From CAISDA01 sp050258555 (GTDB taxonomy: Bacteria > Bacteroidota > Ignavibacteria > UBA10030 > UBA8401): a stretch of DNA of 64,000 nucleotides. Made by a program: the position numbers and the translations under genes. Numbering within the stretch: position 1 is the stretch's first letter; every line of letters begins with the position of its first letter. The notes under the pieces are model-generated. The model did no database searches. It saw only the letters and a program-made list of their open reading frames with translations, and was not told the origin of the DNA. Positions 44,109 through 53,622 of this stretch are shown in pieces. The stretch covers positions 1-64,000 of the forward strand of contig JBLMZA010000046.1 in NCBI GenBank assembly GCA_050258555.1. The letters are read 5' to 3'.

Positions 44109-45473
44109 ATGGAATTTCTCTCATCGGTCTTCTATTTTGTCATCGTCATCGGCGTGCTCGTCTTCATCCACGAGTTCGGTCATTTCATCGCCGCGAAGGC
44201 ATCGGGCATGCGCGCCGAAGTCTTCGCCATCGGCATGGGCTACAGGCTCTTCGGCTGGAACCGCGTCAACGGCTTTTCGTTCTGGAAGCTCGACGAAACG
44301 ATCGATCTGGGCAATCATACCGACTATCGCGTCGCCGCATTCCCCATCGGCGGCTATGTGAAGATCTCGGGCATGGTCGATGAAAGCATGGATACCGAGT
44401 TTGTAAACAAAGAACCTCAGCCCTGGGAGTTCCGCGCCAAACCTGTCTGGCAGCGAATGATTGTCATATGCGCCGGCGTTATAATGAATGTCGTGCTCGC
44501 GGGATTCATTTTTTGGTCGATAGCCTATATACAGGGCGATCGGCTCATGCAGACGACCGAGATCGGGTATGTTGTTCCGAACAGCGCTGCGGCCAAGGCC
44601 GGACTCGAACAGGGCGACAAGGTCCTCGCCGTCAACGGCAAAAACGTGGACCATTGGGAAGCCATCCTGCAGTCGATGTACCTCGATAATCTGGGCAAGG
44701 ATCTCACGTTCGATATCGAACGCGCGGGCCGCACCTCGGAGCTTGTCGTACCGCGCGAGTCTCTTCCCGACATCCAGGATGCCTCGTTCGGCATCATCCC
44801 CACGCAGACCGAAGCGGTCGTCTCGGAAGTCATGAAGGGAAAGCCGGCCGAGAAAGCCGGACTGCAGAAAGGCGACGTCATTCTTGCGCTCAACGGCGAA
44901 CGCGTCTTCAACGAGCAGCAGGTGATCCGCATCATCAAAGCGAACGCATCGAAGACTGTCGCCATGCAGGTGAAGCGCAGCGCGGATTCGACGCTCCCGC
45001 TTTCGGTGACGCCGTCGGATGAAGGCCTGATCGGCATCGGCATCGGAGCGCGCTATAACGGTCCGTGGCTCCACGTGAAATACGGATTCCTCGAATCATT
45101 CCCCAAGGGAATGAAGGAAACCGGCCGCATGGTGGTGCTGCATGTGCAGTTCTTCTATCAGCTGCTCACCGGGAAACAGTCGTTCTCGAAATCGGTCGGC
45201 GGTCCGGTCAAGATCGCGCAGATGGCCAATCGCAGCGCCGAAGTGGGATTGTTGAACTTCCTCGGATTCATGGGACTGCTGAGCGTGAGCCTTGCCGTGC
45301 TGAATATTCTTCCGCTGCCGGCGCTCGACGGCGGACATTTTCTTCTGCTTGCGATCGAAGGGATCTTCCGCCGACCGGTGCCGACGAAAGTGCAGATGGT
45401 GATACAGCAGATCGGCGTCGTGCTGCTCATGGGCCTGATGGCATTCGTGCTGTTCAACGATATTTTCAGATAA
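44109..45473 (+). CDS. rseP: RseP-type site-2 intramembrane metalloprotease
   Basis: 454 residues. The first membrane helix carries the zinc motif HEFGH (21-25). Two PDZ domains follow at about 145-210 (AKAGLEQGDKVLAVNGK) and 225-300 (AEKAGLQKGDVILALNG). The third ligand lies in NILPLPALDGGHFLL in the late membrane region. It cleaves membrane-bound substrates such as anti-sigma factors or signal peptides in the inner membrane. It is directly after dxr. No anti-sigma factor gene is close, although a FecR-type protein is encoded 1.2 kb downstream. Confidence 0.95.
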   Translation: MEFLSSVFYFVIVIGVLVFIHEFGHFIAAKASGMRAEVFAIGMGYRLFGWNRVNGFSFWKLDETIDLGNHTDYRVAAFPIGGYVKISGMVDESMDTEFVNKEPQPWEFRAKPVWQRMIVICAGVIMNVVLAGFIFWSIAYIQGDRLMQTTEIGYVVPNSAAAKAGLEQGDKVLAVNGKNVDHWEAILQSMYLDNLGKDLTFDIERAGRTSELVVPRESLPDIQDASFGIIPTQTEAVVSEVMKGKPAEKAGLQKGDVILALNGERVFNEQQVIRIIKANASKTVAMQVKRSADSTLPLSVTPSDEGLIGIGIGARYNGPWLHVKYGFLESFPKGMKETGRMVVLHVQFFYQLLTGKQSFSKSVGGPVKIAQMANRSAEVGLLNFLGFMGLLSVSLAVLNILPLPALDGGHFLLLAIEGIFRRPVPTKVQMVIQQIGVVLLMGLMAFVLFNDIFR

Positions 45474-45536
45474 GCGGCGGGGGGCATGCAGCGCGGAACA
45501 TTTCCAGATTAACTTTTACTGTGGAGCGTTCTTCTC

Positions 45537-46709
45537 ATGTCGAACAAATTATCGGTTGTCTTCCGGCTGGCACTCGCGGCTTCCGCCCTTGTCTTCACGA
45601 CGCTTCGCGCTCAGACGCTTCCCCTTCGGGTCAATGTCACAATGACCGAGGCCGAGATCATCAATGCCGGCCCGCTCTTCGACATCATGGCGGACCGGAT
45701 CAAGCCTCTCGACCGTTCCACATTCAGCGTCGATTTTCAGAATACCACACCCGATCGTCAGCCTGTCTGGGCCCGGATGCATATCGAAGCCTGGGTCACG
45801 CTCGATGAGGATCATGAGCGGCTGCAGATTTTCACTTCCGACACCAGAACGCCCTTTCTCATCCCGCCGGAAGGCCGCACGTTTCTCGCAAGCGACAGCT
45901 GGGACGACAACAGCGGCGACATGCAGTTCATGTCGGTGAAGAACGACGCCTCGTTCAACCGCGTGAAGGATAAGGTGACCGACCCGGCCGGCGGCGGCCG
46001 CGTTCCCTCGGGAACGTACGAAGTTGCCGTCACGCTGACCGTGGTCAAAATCGGCAGCGAAACGGTCATGCTCGATATTCCGGTGCATGTTCCGCCGGTC
46101 GTCGTCACCAATCCCTCGAACGCGACATTGAATCTTCCTTTTGCCGACGGACACCGCTACGCCTCGACATTCCCCCAGTTCCAGTGGGTCACCGACATGC
46201 GCCGGGTCCGGCTTTCGGTCTATGAAAAGCGGCCCGAGCATCAGTCGAATGAAGATGCCGTCCAGGCATCCGATCCGTTCCTTGAAGTGGTGATCGACCG
46301 CCGCGCATCCGGCGGCACGGCGCAATTCACGTACCCCCAGAGTTCCTCGTCGGCGCCGGGCATCGAGATCGTCCGCGGCCCGCGCCCGCTCGAACGAGGC
46401 AAGACCTATGTCGTCGAATTCGAAGGGCTGGTCTCGACCATCGCCGCCGAGATCGAGCCGCATCGCACGATCCGCTCGTTCTCGATCGACGATCCGGCAT
46501 CGCTCGCGCAGCAGGAAGAATTCCGCCGGGTCATCAACTCCCTTCCCGCGCTGCAGGAGGCGCTGCAGAGCGGCAGCATCGACATGAATGATTTCCAGAT
46601 CAATCAGAACGGCATTTCGCTGAACGGCCGCGCGATGACGCTGCAGGAACTTCAGGAGTATCTCAGCCGCAACAACGGAAAACACTACACCATACAGATC
46701 ATCGATTAA
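45537..46709 (+). CDS. Exported protein of unknown function, first gene of FecR/CHASE2 cluster
   Basis: 390 residues with a signal peptide (about 1-26, cut after LRA-Q). The mature part is mostly beta-rich (LRVNVTMTEAEI, VPSGTYEVAVTLTVV, GKTYVVEFEGLV), probably two immunoglobulin-like folds, and ends with a helical segment carrying LQEALQSGSIDMNDF and LQEYLSRNNGKHYTIQ. No lipobox or membrane anchor. I do not recognise the family. It begins a tightly spaced four-gene unit (gaps 16, 10 and 7 bp) with a FecR-domain protein, a barrel and a CHASE2 cyclase, so it is probably part of the same envelope system. Confidence 0.8.
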   Translation: MSNKLSVVFRLALAASALVFTTLRAQTLPLRVNVTMTEAEIINAGPLFDIMADRIKPLDRSTFSVDFQNTTPDRQPVWARMHIEAWVTLDEDHERLQIFTSDTRTPFLIPPEGRTFLASDSWDDNSGDMQFMSVKNDASFNRVKDKVTDPAGGGRVPSGTYEVAVTLTVVKIGSETVMLDIPVHVPPVVVTNPSNATLNLPFADGHRYASTFPQFQWVTDMRRVRLSVYEKRPEHQSNEDAVQASDPFLEVVIDRRASGGTAQFTYPQSSSSAPGIEIVRGPRPLERGKTYVVEFEGLVSTIAAEIEPHRTIRSFSIDDPASLAQQEEFRRVINSLPALQEALQSGSIDMNDFQINQNGISLNGRAMTLQELQEYLSRNNGKHYTIQIID

Positions 46710-46725
46710 CGCGGAACCAACCATC

Positions 46726-47505
46726 ATGCTTCGATCTCTCATCGTCACTGCATGCATCGCCTGCAGCGGCTCTCTTCTGCATGCGGCGGGGAACGGCCCC
46801 GTTGCCGCCATGCACAAACCAGTCGGCACTGTCGACTGCAGCATCGACGGAACATGGAAGAAAGCCGTTCCCGCAATGCCTCTCTACTCGGGCAATATCG
46901 TGCGGACGCAGGAGAACTCGTTTGCCATCGTCAAGTTTCTCGAAAACTCCATCATACGCGTTCAGGAAAAGTCGGAGGTGGAAATCCGCGGCACAAAGAC
47001 CGACGACAAGGAATTCTCGAAGAACGTGCATCTGCGCACGGGCACGGTGGGCTTCAATGTGAAGAAGCGCCCGAATGAAAAGTTTGAATTCTCCACCCCC
47101 ACATCGGTGGCATCGATCCGCGGCACCGAAGGCGCGCTCATGTCGGGATCGGACAGCACCGACCTGCTTGTGCTGCAGTCCGGATCGGTGCTCTTCACGA
47201 ACAATTTTTCGAATCAGTCCGTCACGGTCAACGGCGGCCAGACCGGGCATTCCCGGTCGAACGGCCAGATCGATGTCCGTCCGTCGTCATCCGACGACAT
47301 CAACCGCATGCACCGCGTGCAGCAGCTCGGCGGAACGAACGGCACAGGCGGAGGCGGAACCGATTCGACCGGAGCCAATGGAACGCCGGGCGGCGCCGGC
47401 ACCGGCCAGGGACAGCAGCAGGGATCGCAGCAGAACGAGGAGATCCGCATACAGGTCACCGACCCGAGCGGCAATCATAAAACCATGATCATCAAACCCG
47501 AATAA
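46726..47505 (+). CDS. Periplasmic FecR-domain protein
   Basis: 259 residues with a signal peptide (about 1-20). A FecR-like domain occupies about 30-180: PLYSGNIVRTQENSFAIVKF, SEVEIRG, LRTGTVGFNVKK, FEFSTPTSVASIRGTEG and VLQSGSVLFTN are the typical blocks. A Gly/Gln-rich linker at about 205-240 leads to a short beta C-terminus. It lacks the cytoplasmic anti-sigma region and membrane helix of classical FecR, so it is a soluble periplasmic relative. FecR proteins of this sort are known to neighbour CHASE2 cyclases. Confidence 0.9.
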   Translation: MLRSLIVTACIACSGSLLHAAGNGPVAAMHKPVGTVDCSIDGTWKKAVPAMPLYSGNIVRTQENSFAIVKFLENSIIRVQEKSEVEIRGTKTDDKEFSKNVHLRTGTVGFNVKKRPNEKFEFSTPTSVASIRGTEGALMSGSDSTDLLVLQSGSVLFTNNFSNQSVTVNGGQTGHSRSNGQIDVRPSSSDDINRMHRVQQLGGTNGTGGGGTDSTGANGTPGGAGTGQGQQQGSQQNEEIRIQVTDPSGNHKTMIIKPE

Positions 47506-47515
47506 CGGCACGACG

Positions 47516-49882
47516 TTGACTCTTTCCAGAATCAGTACCCCCGCTCTCTTTGCCGGTGTTCTTCTGATCGCACTGAACACGGCAGCCGCTCTGGCGCAGC
47601 CTGGAACATACATTCAATCGGTGAAGCCGCAGTCGGCATCCGAAGGCGAGCCGCTGACGATTTCCGTTTCGCTGGCGCAGACATCATCGCTCAGCCGCGT
47701 GATGCTCTTTTACCGGCAGCTGGGCGCAAGCGACTTCCGCAGCGCCGAGATGCAGATCGCGCGCGACTCGGCCTCCGCAGAAATCCCGGCGTCGGAGATC
47801 GCACCTCCCTTCGTCGAATTCTATCTCGTTGCCGAAACGCAGACCGGCGTGCGCGAGACGTACCCGCTTTCCTCTCCGCAGACGACGCCGGCGCGCGTGA
47901 CGATCCTTCCCCGCTCCGCTCAGACATCGGATGTGCTCATCCTGAGTCCCGAGACGGATGCACCCGTTGCGCCGGATGAACTTTACATCTCTCTGTCGTT
48001 CGTCTATGCCGGCAGCGAGATCGCGATCGAAAAAACGAAAATCTTTCTCAACTCCGTCGACCTGTCGCCGAACGCCGTCGCCGCGGGCGATCTTCTGCTT
48101 GTGTCGCCCGAAGCGATCCCGGACCAGATGAAGTCGGGCGGATCGAAGCGGCTCCGCATCGAGCTCTATGACGCCAAAGGCGCGCTCATCCGCACCATCA
48201 ACCGCACGATCACCGTCGCAGGAGCCGCGATGGCAGAGTCCGGGCCGGAATTCCTCTTCAACGGCAGCGGACAGACCGAATCGCGCTCTGAAAGCATCAA
48301 GGGCGCATCGAAGACATACAACCGCTTCGATGTGCGCGCCAATGCGCAGTACGGCATCCTGAAAACGACGGCGAACCTCCAGCTCACCAGCGAAGAGAAG
48401 CCGGAAAATCAGCCGCAGAACCGCTACTATGTCGGATTCGACGCGAAATATCTGAAGCTCGGTTTCGGCGACACCTATCCGCAGTTTCCCACGGCGCTCA
48501 TGGACGGCCGCAGGGTGCGCGGCGTCTCGGCCGAAGCCTCGTACGGCATCCTCCGCCTGGCCGCCGCAAGCGGCGAGATCGTTCGGGGCGTCGACTACGG
48601 CGGCCAGACGCTCTCGAACCGCCGCACGCTGACGGTGGTGCGTCCCAGCTTCGGCAAGGGCGACCGGTTCCAGTGGGGCTTCACCTACCTTCATTCGAAG
48701 GATGGATGGAATGCAGGCTCTTCGAAGAAGCCGCAGGAAAACGTCGTTGCCGGCACCGACCTGCTTGTGGCGCTCGACGACCGCCGCATCGAATGGAAGA
48801 CGCAGGCATCGATGAGCATCAACAATCTCGACATCTCGTCTCCCGAATTCACGCGCGACAGCATCGATGCGGCCGTGGCGCGCGGCACGCTCAGCTCGAG
48901 CGAGGGCGACGATCTCAAAAAGCTTCTTCCGCTTGCGTCGAAATTCATCACGTTCAACGAGAACATCACGCCTCTCAATCCGACCGGACTCTCGTCGCTC
49001 GCCTTCGAGACGGCGCTCTCATTGAATTACTTCAACAACTACCTCCGCGGCTCGTACCTCTATCACGGCAGCGAGTATATGTCGTTCGGCACCGCGTCCT
49101 TCCGGCGCGACGTGCAGGGCTACAACATCACGGACCGGCTTCGCCTTCTGGGCAATTCGCTCTTCGTCACCGGCAGCTTCGAACAGCTCGGCAACAACGT
49201 CACGAAATACGATCCGGTGACCACCACATGGACCACGGCGACGGCGTCGGTTTCGTATTTCGCCGCCGGACGCATTCCCGACATCACGCTCGGCATCTCC
49301 TCGTCGGGCATTTCGAACGACAATCTTCCCGTCGACTCGCTGCGCTCCGCGCTCCTGCCGCAGATCGATTATGCCACGACGCGCGTCTTTCTCCAGTCCA
49401 CCTACTCCTTCGCATGGATGGGACAGCATCTGGCGCTGCTGAGCGTCGATTATTCCGGCGCCGACGATAAAAGCGTGCGCAATCAGGATATCACCGGATT
49501 CAACGGCATGCTCTTCGTCACGACCGAGCATACGAAGGCGCTGGAAAGCACCATCGGACTGACGACAAGCCTGAACACGCTTCCTGCAAACGATACCGGC
49601 GCCGTTTCGCCGGCATCCACGACGATGAACTATTCCACGCTGACGCTCGGCGCAGGCTATCGCTTCCTCGAAGACAGAATGAAGGCGACCGTTTCGCTTG
49701 CGCCCACATTCGGCAACTACAGGCGCACGCAGATGGAAGCGGGAGTTCAATATGCGCTCTTTGCCCGCCACACGATCGCGGCGCAGTACCGGTACATCGT
49801 CAATTCATCGCTTCAGCCGACGCCTCTCATGCCCAGGACGGACGATTCGGCCTTTACGATCTCATACCGCATGAACTTCTGA
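47516..49882 (+). CDS. Outer-membrane barrel protein with Ig-like N-terminus
   Basis: 788 residues. The only start that keeps the signal peptide (LSRISTPALFAGVLLIALN, cut after ALA-Q) is TTG at 47516; no good ribosome-binding site is seen. Residues about 30-240 are beta-sandwich, with LSRVMLFYRQLGASDF resembling Ig-like modules. From about 255 it is a series of barrel strands ending FTISYRMNF, with terminal Phe. The overall build (Ig front, barrel back) is like that of the larger protein at 5704-8892. Probably the outer-membrane member of the FecR/CHASE2 system. Confidence 0.85.
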   Translation: MTLSRISTPALFAGVLLIALNTAAALAQPGTYIQSVKPQSASEGEPLTISVSLAQTSSLSRVMLFYRQLGASDFRSAEMQIARDSASAEIPASEIAPPFVEFYLVAETQTGVRETYPLSSPQTTPARVTILPRSAQTSDVLILSPETDAPVAPDELYISLSFVYAGSEIAIEKTKIFLNSVDLSPNAVAAGDLLLVSPEAIPDQMKSGGSKRLRIELYDAKGALIRTINRTITVAGAAMAESGPEFLFNGSGQTESRSESIKGASKTYNRFDVRANAQYGILKTTANLQLTSEEKPENQPQNRYYVGFDAKYLKLGFGDTYPQFPTALMDGRRVRGVSAEASYGILRLAAASGEIVRGVDYGGQTLSNRRTLTVVRPSFGKGDRFQWGFTYLHSKDGWNAGSSKKPQENVVAGTDLLVALDDRRIEWKTQASMSINNLDISSPEFTRDSIDAAVARGTLSSSEGDDLKKLLPLASKFITFNENITPLNPTGLSSLAFETALSLNYFNNYLRGSYLYHGSEYMSFGTASFRRDVQGYNITDRLRLLGNSLFVTGSFEQLGNNVTKYDPVTTTWTTATASVSYFAAGRIPDITLGISSSGISNDNLPVDSLRSALLPQIDYATTRVFLQSTYSFAWMGQHLALLSVDYSGADDKSVRNQDITGFNGMLFVTTEHTKALESTIGLTTSLNTLPANDTGAVSPASTTMNYSTLTLGAGYRFLEDRMKATVSLAPTFGNYRRTQMEAGVQYALFARHTIAAQYRYIVNSSLQPTPLMPRTDDSAFTISYRMNF

Positions 49883-49889
49883 TACTCCT

Positions 49890-52091
49890 ATGGCCGGCAC
49901 GCGCCCGAAAAAATCAGAACTGATGCCGCATCTGCTTTTGGCAGCCGCCGCTTCGGCATTCGTGATCCTCTTTGTGCAGGACGTATTCGGCGTGTTCCAT
50001 TTCTTCGACCGCATCTCGCTCTCGGCGGTCGATACGATGTTCAGGCGCCGCGGGCCGGCGGGACGCCCGGCCGATTCGCTCGACGTCGTCATCGTGAAGA
50101 TCTCCGACCGGACGGAGCAGTCGCTTCCCGAGCATTTTCCCTTTCCGCGCAGCTACTATGCCCGCGCCATCCGGAACCTGAACAGAGCCGGCGCGCGCGC
50201 GATCGGCATCGATCTCATCTTCGAGCAGCCCGATGCCCACGGAAGCAGCCATGACGCGGAGCTCTTTGCGGCGATACGCGAGGCGCGCAACGTCGTCGTT
50301 GCCGCCCGCACAGACATCCGGTCCGATGACGTGTCCGTCACGCGCGCCGACGAGAACTATCATTCGATATTTTTCACTGCCGACAGCAGCGCCGGCAGCG
50401 TCTATGTACCCAACGACGAAGACGGCATTTACCGGCGCTACATGCCCTGCGCTGCATCGCCGGGCAGCGGCGCGCTCATCCCCTCATTCGCCTTCAGCGT
50501 GCTCAATAAATACCGCGGCCTCCCTTCGATGACCGTTATTGCATCCGCACCGGGAGGCTTCGACTATCAGGGACGGCGCATTCCCGGCGCCGACGATGCG
50601 TCGATGCTCATCAATTATTACGGAGTCGCTGGGAAGACATTCCGCGAGCTGGACTTTGCCGACATCATCGACGACGCCTCGTTCGAGACGAACGAAGAGC
50701 GCGAACTGCATGAATCGATCAACACGTTCGATGACCCCGCCTACGGCATTCTCTCCGACGGATCGCTCAGGGGAAAGATCGTTCTTATCGGTCCGTCTTT
50801 CGCCGAGTCGAAGGATCTCGTTCCCGTTCCCATGGCGCCGGCCGACGCTCCGTCGCACAACCTGATGTACGGCGTGGAGCTTCATGCGAACGTGCTGCAG
50901 ATGCTGCTGGATGAAAATTATCTGCGCACGGTGCCGCCGCTTGCTGCATCGGCTCTCTGTGCGCTGCTGGTCTTCATGCTCATGCCCGTCATCACTCTGA
51001 TCAAGCAGCAGGCCACGCGCTCCGCGCGCATCAATGAACTGCTTGCCGGTTCCTTTTCCGGCATGCTCATCTATGCCATATTGGCCGGGGCTTCCTACTG
51101 CTTCAGCGCGTTCAATACCGTCATCCCCGTGGTTTCACTGGCTTCATCGGTCATCACCGCCTACATCGTCATTTCGGTCTATCACTATCTCGGCGAGCGC
51201 AGGCAGAAGGCGATGATCCAGAAAATGTTCACGCATTACCTCAGTCCCCGCATCGTCGATGAGCTCATTGCGCATCCTGAAAAGCTCCGTCTTGGCGGAG
51301 AACGCAAGGAGCTGACCGTGATGTTCGCCGATGTCGGCGGATTCACGAGCCTGTCCGAGCGCGTCGAGCCCGAAACGATCATCGGCCTGCTCAATGAATA
51401 TCTGGGCGCGATGAGCGACATCATTCTTGCCCACAACGGCACGCTGGACAAGTACGAGGGCGATGCAATCATGGCGTTCTGGGGAGCGCCGCTCGAACTC
51501 GAGAACGCGCCGCTCGATGCGTGCCGCGCCGCGCTGGCCATGCAGAAGAAGGTGGAAGAGATACGCGCCCGATGGCGCGCCGAAGGAAAGCCGGAGTTCT
51601 CGATCCGCATCGGCATCAACACCGGCGAGATGATCGTGGGCAATATGGGAAGCGCCGCGAGATTCGACTACACGGTCATCGGCGACTCCGTCAACATCGC
51701 CTCGCGTCTTGAAGGCGCGAACAAGGCCTACGGCACGACGATCATGATCAGCGGACGCACCGCTTCCTTCGTCGCGCATGAACTCCTGTGCAGGGAACTG
51801 GATGATCTGATGGTGGTGGGCCGCTCGAAGCCGATCAGGGTGTATGAGCCGCTCGGAGAAATCGGAATGGTTTCCGCCTCTCCCTTCTTTGCCGCGCTCG
51901 AACATCATGCGCGCGGACTCGAGCTCTACCGGAGCCGGCACTTCGCCGATGCGCTGGTTTCATTCAGGAATGTCCTCGATATCGCTCCGAACGACGGTCC
52001 GGCCAATATCTACATCAAGCGCACCGAGCGGTATCTGATGGAAGCTCCGCCCGAGGAATGGACGGGCGTCCATTCCCTTCAGTCGAAATAA
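49890..52091 (+). CDS. CHASE2-domain class III adenylate cyclase
   Basis: 733 residues. A membrane anchor at about 13-33, an extracytoplasmic CHASE2 domain at about 35-325 (SAVDTMFRRRGP, IGIDLIFEQPD, VLIGPSF, GVELHANVLQMLL), three membrane helices at about 345-435, then a cyclase domain at about 465-650. Metal Asp residues lie in MFADVGGFTS and KYEGDAIMAFWG. The purine-selecting pair reads Lys (KYEGD) and Thr (YTVIGDSVN), which fits a class IIIb adenylate cyclase rather than a guanylate cyclase. The C-terminus adds a TPR-like helix pair. It should make cAMP in response to a periplasmic cue, possibly relayed by the FecR-domain protein. Confidence 0.93.
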   Translation: MAGTRPKKSELMPHLLLAAAASAFVILFVQDVFGVFHFFDRISLSAVDTMFRRRGPAGRPADSLDVVIVKISDRTEQSLPEHFPFPRSYYARAIRNLNRAGARAIGIDLIFEQPDAHGSSHDAELFAAIREARNVVVAARTDIRSDDVSVTRADENYHSIFFTADSSAGSVYVPNDEDGIYRRYMPCAASPGSGALIPSFAFSVLNKYRGLPSMTVIASAPGGFDYQGRRIPGADDASMLINYYGVAGKTFRELDFADIIDDASFETNEERELHESINTFDDPAYGILSDGSLRGKIVLIGPSFAESKDLVPVPMAPADAPSHNLMYGVELHANVLQMLLDENYLRTVPPLAASALCALLVFMLMPVITLIKQQATRSARINELLAGSFSGMLIYAILAGASYCFSAFNTVIPVVSLASSVITAYIVISVYHYLGERRQKAMIQKMFTHYLSPRIVDELIAHPEKLRLGGERKELTVMFADVGGFTSLSERVEPETIIGLLNEYLGAMSDIILAHNGTLDKYEGDAIMAFWGAPLELENAPLDACRAALAMQKKVEEIRARWRAEGKPEFSIRIGINTGEMIVGNMGSAARFDYTVIGDSVNIASRLEGANKAYGTTIMISGRTASFVAHELLCRELDDLMVVGRSKPIRVYEPLGEIGMVSASPFFAALEHHARGLELYRSRHFADALVSFRNVLDIAPNDGPANIYIKRTERYLMEAPPEEWTGVHSLQSK

Positions 52092-52120
52092 TGATCTCTG
52101 CGCCGCTGTGTCCTGGCGCG

Positions 52121-53173
52121 TCAGCGGTGGAATTTGTCTTCCTGCAGCGTGATGCGGAGCGAAATGCGGTGCGTGTTGCCGAGCTGATCGTTCGCATCGA
52201 ACTTCGCGAACGAATAATCGATGTCGAGCTTCCGGAGGTGGATGCCTGCACCGACGGTGACGCTGCCGACGTCGTTGTATCCGCCGCGCAGCGCGAACAC
52301 GTTCTTGTATTCATATTCGAGACCGAAAACGGGATCGAAGCTCACGGGACCGAGATTGACGCGCGACGAGAAGCGCCGGTTCTCGAACCGCACATCCGCT
52401 CCGAAGGCCGGAGTGAACGTGCCGCCCAGCGCATCGAGCCGGTATGCCGCGCCGAGCTTCACCGTCGGCGAGATGAGCTCGTTCGTGCCGGTCGACCATG
52501 CCACAAGCGTCGTGGTCACGTCCTGCACGTTGGCGCCGAGCAGCAGGCGCTCTGTGGGAAGATACATCACGCCGGCATCGAAGCCGACGCCCGTGCCGTG
52601 AAACTCGCCGATATTGCGGCGGATGAGTTTCAGGTTCACGCCGTAGTACAGTTGTTCGGAAAATTGCTTGGCGTAGGTCAGGTACAGCGCGTAGTCGGCC
52701 GCATTGAAGAATGAAATCTTGCTGTAGTCGGGACGCGTGCCCGCGCCGTCATCGAAAATGCCGTTGCCGTTGATGTCGTTCCAGGCGCGCCGCGTGTCGG
52801 CGATGCCGTCGATGCCGAGGCGCACCAGACTGATGCCGATGGATGAGGCGCGATAGTCGACGATGCCGGTTTCCGCATTCACGGTGTTGGCTCCGAACGG
52901 AAGCGCCACGGCCGCATAATCGTAATTGACAAGATTGCCGTAGCGCTCGTCGTGCATCAGTGCGATCTCCGGATACATGATGCGCGCGAGTCCCGCCGGA
53001 TTCCAATATCCCGCAGTCACGTCGCCGGCAAGTGCGGCATAGGCGCTGCCCATGCCGAGGGCGCGGCCGCCCACGCCGATGGCCATGAATTCGCCGGCGT
53101 ACTTGCCGATCGACACGCCGGCCGAACACACTGATGCGCTGAACAGGAGCGCTGCAAACAGGAGTTTTTTCAT
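52121..53173 (-). CDS. PorV/PorQ-family outer-membrane protein
   Basis: 350 residues from the ATG at 53173, with GAGG upstream; a longer frame to 53230 lacks a signal-like start. Signal peptide MKKLLFAALLFSASVCSA. The mature start has GGRALGMGSAYAALAGDVTAGYWNPAGLA, the conserved opening of PorV/PorQ/UPF0164 barrels, followed by strands to the end. PorV is the shuttle protein that carries T9SS cargo from the translocon to the attachment complex. An Asp/Asn-rich loop (NDINGNGIFDDG) could bind calcium. With the cargo protein at 13239-15083 it points to a working T9SS. PorV and PorQ cannot be told apart here. Confidence 0.88.
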   Translation of the reverse strand: MKKLLFAALLFSASVCSAGVSIGKYAGEFMAIGVGGRALGMGSAYAALAGDVTAGYWNPAGLARIMYPEIALMHDERYGNLVNYDYAAVALPFGANTVNAETGIVDYRASSIGISLVRLGIDGIADTRRAWNDINGNGIFDDGAGTRPDYSKISFFNAADYALYLTYAKQFSEQLYYGVNLKLIRRNIGEFHGTGVGFDAGVMYLPTERLLLGANVQDVTTTLVAWSTGTNELISPTVKLGAAYRLDALGGTFTPAFGADVRFENRRFSSRVNLGPVSFDPVFGLEYEYKNVFALRGGYNDVGSVTVGAGIHLRKLDIDYSFAKFDANDQLGNTHRISLRITLQEDKFHR

Positions 53174-53310
53174 ATGCACCTCATAGGTAAAAAATAGAAA
53201 AAAAGATCGAAAAAACAAATACGTACGCATTCCTCTCTTGTGTTTGTCCTTAATTTTCTACACATTTTCGCATATTCAGTCTTCCCTCATTCTAGTCCAA
53301 TGATGTTATT

Positions 53311-53499
53311 ATGAATGCGATGGAAAAACATTCATCACGGTTTTACGATCTCCGCTTCGGCATTCTGATCGCCATTATCATCATGATCCTGCTGTTCAAG
53401 CTCTTCGGCAGCCAGTCGTCGAGTTCCGTCCCCCCTGCTTCCTCCGCTCCGGCGCCTGCGCAGCATGCAGGCTCCGACACGCTTTCTCTTCTCCGCTGA
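53311..53499 (+). CDS. Small single-span membrane protein (tentative)
   Basis: 62 codons. A short polar start is followed by one strongly hydrophobic helix (FGILIAIIIMILLFKLFG, about residues 16-33) and a Ser/Pro/Ala tail. No clear ribosome-binding site. Helix plus flexible tail is a credible small membrane protein, and the spacer would otherwise be empty, but a chance frame is not excluded. No family recognised. Confidence 0.45.
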   Translation: MNAMEKHSSRFYDLRFGILIAIIIMILLFKLFGSQSSSSVPPASSAPAPAQHAGSDTLSLLR

Positions 53500-53622
53500 A
53501 AATAATTTTTCCCCCGTGCACGTTTTTTTTGAATCCCCGCAACTTTTTGACGCATCCCATTGTTAGAACTGCACACGCAGTACGCTGCCAACATCAATTA
53601 TTTTCCCGGTCATCCTCAATCT

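Noticed and set aside
52103..52127. CCGCTG...CAGCGG hairpin between the cyclase and PorV-like genes
   Set aside because: Only six pairs, a long loop and no T run; too weak to call a terminator.
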